This document shows, piece after piece, positions 61,555-64,000 of a DNA stretch of 64,000 nucleotides. The stretch is taken from NCBI GenBank assembly GCA_005789565.1, contig SXXL01000042.1:1-64000 (forward strand), given 5' to 3'. The translations under genes were made by a program, and so were the position numbers. Position 1 is the first letter of the stretch; each line of letters begins with the position of its first letter. The notes below the pieces were generated by a model. That model worked only from the letters and a program-made list of their open reading frames with translations, had not been told where the DNA came from and did not search any database. This DNA is from Bacteroidota bacterium (GTDB lineage: Bacteria; Bacteroidota; Bacteroidia; Chitinophagales; Chitinophagaceae).

Positions 61555-61563
61555 TTGAACAAT

Positions 61564-62838
61564 ATGAAACCTGCTAGCTCTCCGTTGAGGTGGGTGCCCA
61601 CGACTTGGTTTGCGATGGGATTGCCGAATGTGATGTTGAGTGGTACGGCCTTGGCTGTTTTGTATAAAAACCTTGGGTATTCCGATGGCCAGATCGCTTT
61701 TTGGACGGGGGTGATCGTGTTGCCTTGGAGTTTTAAGCCGTTGTGGGGACCGTTTCTGGAGATGTTCCGTTCGCGGCGTTTTTATATTTATGCCACGCAG
61801 TTGTTGGCCGGTATTTGTTTTGGATTGGCGGCGTTGAGCTTATATACGGATCATTTTTTCCCGCTGTCGATTCTCTTCTTTTTTTTGCTGGCCTTTATGG
61901 GTGCCACGCAGGATATGGCGGCGGATGGCATGTACTTGGCAGAACTTAGTGCACCGGAGCAGGCCCGGTGGGTGGGTTGGCAGGGTACCTTCTACAATGT
62001 TTCCAAGGTGTTTTCGAATGGGGGGATGGTTTTTCTCGCGGGCAGTTTGGTGGCGGCCATGGGAAATGTGCGGGGTTGGTCGGTCGTACTGGGACTATAC
62101 GCGTTGGTCATGTTTTTAGTTGGACTTTACAGCACCCGGGTTTTGCCTCGTACGGAAGGCGAGCGTTCCGTTAAAACGGGTGCGGAGGTATGGGAAACGT
62201 TGGTGGATGTGATCCGGAGTTTCTTTCAGAAGCAGGCGGTTTGGGGCGGCATCGCGTTTATCACCTTGTATCGTTTTGCCGAGGGGCAGGCGATGAAGAT
62301 CACACCGCTTTTCTTTTTAGCGGATCGAGCGAAGGGCGGATTGGGATTGAGTGAGGCACAGGTGGGGTTGCTGACAGGAATCTATGGTACGATCGCTTTC
62401 ATTGCCGGTTCTTTATTGGCCGGTTACCTGGTGTCGAATAAAGGGCTGACTCGTCGCATGCTGCTGACGCTTTGTGCGTTCTTCAATCTGCCGTTCGCGG
62501 TGTATGCCTATCTCGCTTGGTTTTTACCGACGGACATGCTCACCATTTCGGTTGCCATATCGGTCGAGTATTTTGGATACGGTTTCGGGTTCATCGGTAT
62601 CATTTTGTTCATCATGCAGCAGCTGGCACCGGGTAAGTATCCGTTGGCGCATTATGCGTTTGGGAGTGCCATTACCTATTTGGGCTTTACCGCGGCCTCG
62701 ATGATCAGCGGTTACATCAGCGATCGGTATGGCTATTCCAATTTCTTTATTTGGATATTGATCTCAACCATCCCCGCCTTTATCGTAACGGCTCTTGTAC
62801 CTTTGCATCAGCCCGTCGTAAAAGAAACTTCTAACTAA
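61564..62838 (+). CDS. MFS transporter, AmpG-like
   Basis: A 424-residue, 12-helix transporter. I prefer ATG 61564; TTG 61555 three codons earlier is possible because the shared 13-bp element ends right before it. The sequence GLPNVMLSGTALAVLYKNLGYSDGQIAFWTG, SFKPLWGPFLEMFRSRR and GATQDMAADGMYL resembles the AmpG/PAT branch of the MFS, which carries GlcNAc-containing compounds or small amphipathic solutes. In this locus it probably carries the mono- or disaccharide released by GH20/GH92 across the inner membrane. It abuts the SGNH gene (no gap) and the DUF4434 gene follows, so the three form an operon. Confidence 0.9.
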   Translation: MKPASSPLRWVPTTWFAMGLPNVMLSGTALAVLYKNLGYSDGQIAFWTGVIVLPWSFKPLWGPFLEMFRSRRFYIYATQLLAGICFGLAALSLYTDHFFPLSILFFFLLAFMGATQDMAADGMYLAELSAPEQARWVGWQGTFYNVSKVFSNGGMVFLAGSLVAAMGNVRGWSVVLGLYALVMFLVGLYSTRVLPRTEGERSVKTGAEVWETLVDVIRSFFQKQAVWGGIAFITLYRFAEGQAMKITPLFFLADRAKGGLGLSEAQVGLLTGIYGTIAFIAGSLLAGYLVSNKGLTRRMLLTLCAFFNLPFAVYAYLAWFLPTDMLTISVAISVEYFGYGFGFIGIILFIMQQLAPGKYPLAHYAFGSAITYLGFTAASMISGYISDRYGYSNFFIWILISTIPAFIVTALVPLHQPVVKETSN

Positions 62839-63516
62839 ATGATCCGTGCACGATTTTATTGGCTCGTTGTATGTGTGGGCTTCAGTCTGTTGGGACAGGC
62901 CCAGGGCTGGGATTCCAGTTATCGTTCTACCTATTACGATCAAAAACTGACCCTGTTCCGCTTGTTGCCGGATACGGAGGGGGAGATCATTTTTTTAGGA
63001 AACAGTATAACTGATATTGGCGAGTGGGCCGAGATCTGGCAAAATCCCCGCGTGAAGAATCGGGGTATCAGTGGTGATATCACGTTTGGTGTGTTGGCCC
63101 GATTGGATGAGGTCTTATCGGCTCGTCCGGCTAAGATCTTCGTGATGATCGGGGTCAACGACATTGCCCGGAACATTCCCGATTCGGTCATTCTGCATAA
63201 TTATCGCCGGATCATCGAGCAGGTGCAACGGTTTTCTCCTCAAACCCGAATCATTTTTCAGTCGGTGCTGCCGACCAATGATGAATTCAAACCCTTCAAG
63301 AATCATTACGGGAAGGACGATCACATTCGTTCAGTAAATGCCGGTCTTCGAAGCCTTTGTGAGGAATCGAAGGTTGACTACATCGATCTTTATTCCCGTT
63401 TTTTGGATGCGTCGGGCAAGCTGGATAAGCGATATACGAATGACGGACTGCACCTGAACGGGGCGGGCTATATGCATTGGAAAGCACTTTTGATCGAACA
63501 AAAACTCATGCCGTAA
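62839..63516 (+). CDS. Exported SGNH/GDSL hydrolase (sialate O-acetylesterase-like)
   Basis: A 225-residue enzyme with a signal peptide (FYWLVVCVGFSLLGQAQ). The SGNH blocks are present: FLGNSITDIGEW (nucleophile Ser56), NRGISGDITFGVLARLDEV (Gly), IGVNDIARN (Asn) and NDGLHLNGAGYMHW with the catalytic Asp-x-x-His. Family members remove acetyl groups from sugars, including sialic acids and plant or host glycans. The start ATG 62839 follows the MFS stop directly, and its TAA overlaps the ATG of the DUF4434 gene by one base (TAATG). Confidence 0.92.
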   Translation: MIRARFYWLVVCVGFSLLGQAQGWDSSYRSTYYDQKLTLFRLLPDTEGEIIFLGNSITDIGEWAEIWQNPRVKNRGISGDITFGVLARLDEVLSARPAKIFVMIGVNDIARNIPDSVILHNYRRIIEQVQRFSPQTRIIFQSVLPTNDEFKPFKNHYGKDDHIRSVNAGLRSLCEESKVDYIDLYSRFLDASGKLDKRYTNDGLHLNGAGYMHWKALLIEQKLMP

Positions 63517-64000
63517 TGCGCATCACGGGTACGTTCATTGACGAGATCAGTCACGACATTCCCCATCAAAACTGGGGGGCTGCCGAATGGGCTCGTGATT
63601 TTCAGCACATGAAAGCGGCGGGGATCGATACCGTGATCGTGATCCGTTCGGGGTATCGTCGGTTCATCACCTATCCGTCCGATTACCTGATGAAGGAGCT
63701 GGGTTGTTATGCGCCACCGGCAGACCTGATCGAGTTGTTCCTGACGCTGGCCGACAAGCACCAGATGAATTTTTATTTTGGATTGTACGACAGTGGTCGG
63801 TATTGGGATACTGGCAATATGCAGCACGAGATCGATGCCAATCGATTTGTGATCGATGAGGTCTGGAAAAAATACGGCCATCATCCATCCTTTCGGGGCT
63901 GGTATTTGTCGATGGAGATCAGCCGGAAGACCAAAGGGGCTACCGAAGCATTTCATACGTTGGGGAAGCAGTGCAAGGAGGTAAGTGGCGGACTTCCCAC
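63516..64000 (+). CDS. DUF4434 domain protein, cut by the window end
   Basis: An open frame from ATG 63516 (TAATG overlap with the SGNH gene) to the end of the window, 161 codons so far, absent from the ORF track because no stop is reached. The beginning MRITGTFIDEISHDIPHQNW and the following WARDFQHMKAAGIDTVIVIRSGYRR are typical of DUF4434, a TIM-barrel family related to glycoside hydrolases and often found in Bacteroidota glycan loci. No signal peptide is seen, so this copy may be cytoplasmic. Catalytic role unproven. Confidence 0.85.
   Translation, partial: MRITGTFIDEISHDIPHQNWGAAEWARDFQHMKAAGIDTVIVIRSGYRRFITYPSDYLMKELGCYAPPADLIELFLTLADKHQMNFYFGLYDSGRYWDTGNMQHEIDANRFVIDEVWKKYGHHPSFRGWYLSMEISRKTKGATEAFHTLGKQCKEVSGGLP

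Noticed and set aside
1-64000. tRNA, rRNA, riboswitch or other structured RNA genes
   Set aside because: I read the intergenic stretches for cloverleaf ends, CCA tails and known riboswitch cores and found none; short ones could be missed without a covariance search.

Overview
The window looks like a chromosomal segment of a moderately GC-rich Bacteroidota bacterium, most likely from the Chitinophagales/Chitinophagaceae side of the phylum. Evidence for this: SusC/SusD pairs and CarboxypepD_reg-type outer-membrane receptors, a type IX secretion sorting tail, a complete alternative complex III (ActABCDEF), futalosine-pathway menaquinone synthesis (MqnC), an almost complete absence of Shine-Dalgarno sequences, and several copies of the Bacteroidota -7 promoter element TAnnTTTG just before genes. 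Family level is an inference. No rRNA, tRNA, CRISPR array or transposase was seen.

Region 1 (1-27.3 kb) is housekeeping and envelope genes in short units: a tandem universal stress protein, a DUF3089 lipoprotein hydrolase divergent from a PadR-secreted protein-PspC envelope-stress unit, gcvT, an SRPBCC protein overlapping a ComB-like phosphatase, a SWIM/SNF2 helicase, a large outer-membrane beta-barrel protein, mqnC with a DUF3817 gene, an aspartyl protease followed by a two-subunit M16 peptidase, a fused alpha/beta 2-oxoacid dehydrogenase E1, a di-haem peroxidase with a T9SS tail, a D-aminoacylase, and purN with a small membrane protein. Threaded through this region are ten tracts of 7-bp (once 8-bp) tandem repeats. 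They usually start on the stop codon of the gene before them, sometimes sit as facing inverted pairs, and in two cases have entered coding sequence (the E1 linker and the purN 3' end).

Region 2 (27.5-43.35 kb) is one long respiratory operon: actABCDEF, then coxB, coxA, ctaB (haem O synthase), two subunit III genes, a subunit IV gene, a SCO copper chaperone and a DUF420 membrane protein. Together they encode a menaquinol-oxidising alternative complex III and the A-type cytochrome c oxidase that receives its electrons, with assembly factors.

Region 3 (43.34-64 kb) is a glycan-utilisation locus: a ROK regulator divergent from an AGE-family sugar epimerase, an exported FAD oxidoreductase, a SusC/SusD pair closed by a clear intrinsic terminator, a DUF5009 acyltransferase, GH20, GH92 and GHL10 hydrolases on the minus strand, then an MFS transporter, an SGNH esterase and a DUF4434 protein cut by the window end. 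The gene set fits breakdown of N-glycan or sialylated glycan. It is interrupted at about 54.2-55.6 kb by a strikingly AT-rich island carrying a stand-alone PD-(D/E)XK nuclease-like protein, bounded by a near-perfect 13-bp direct repeat. This island and the heptamer tracts are the best candidates for something undescribed.
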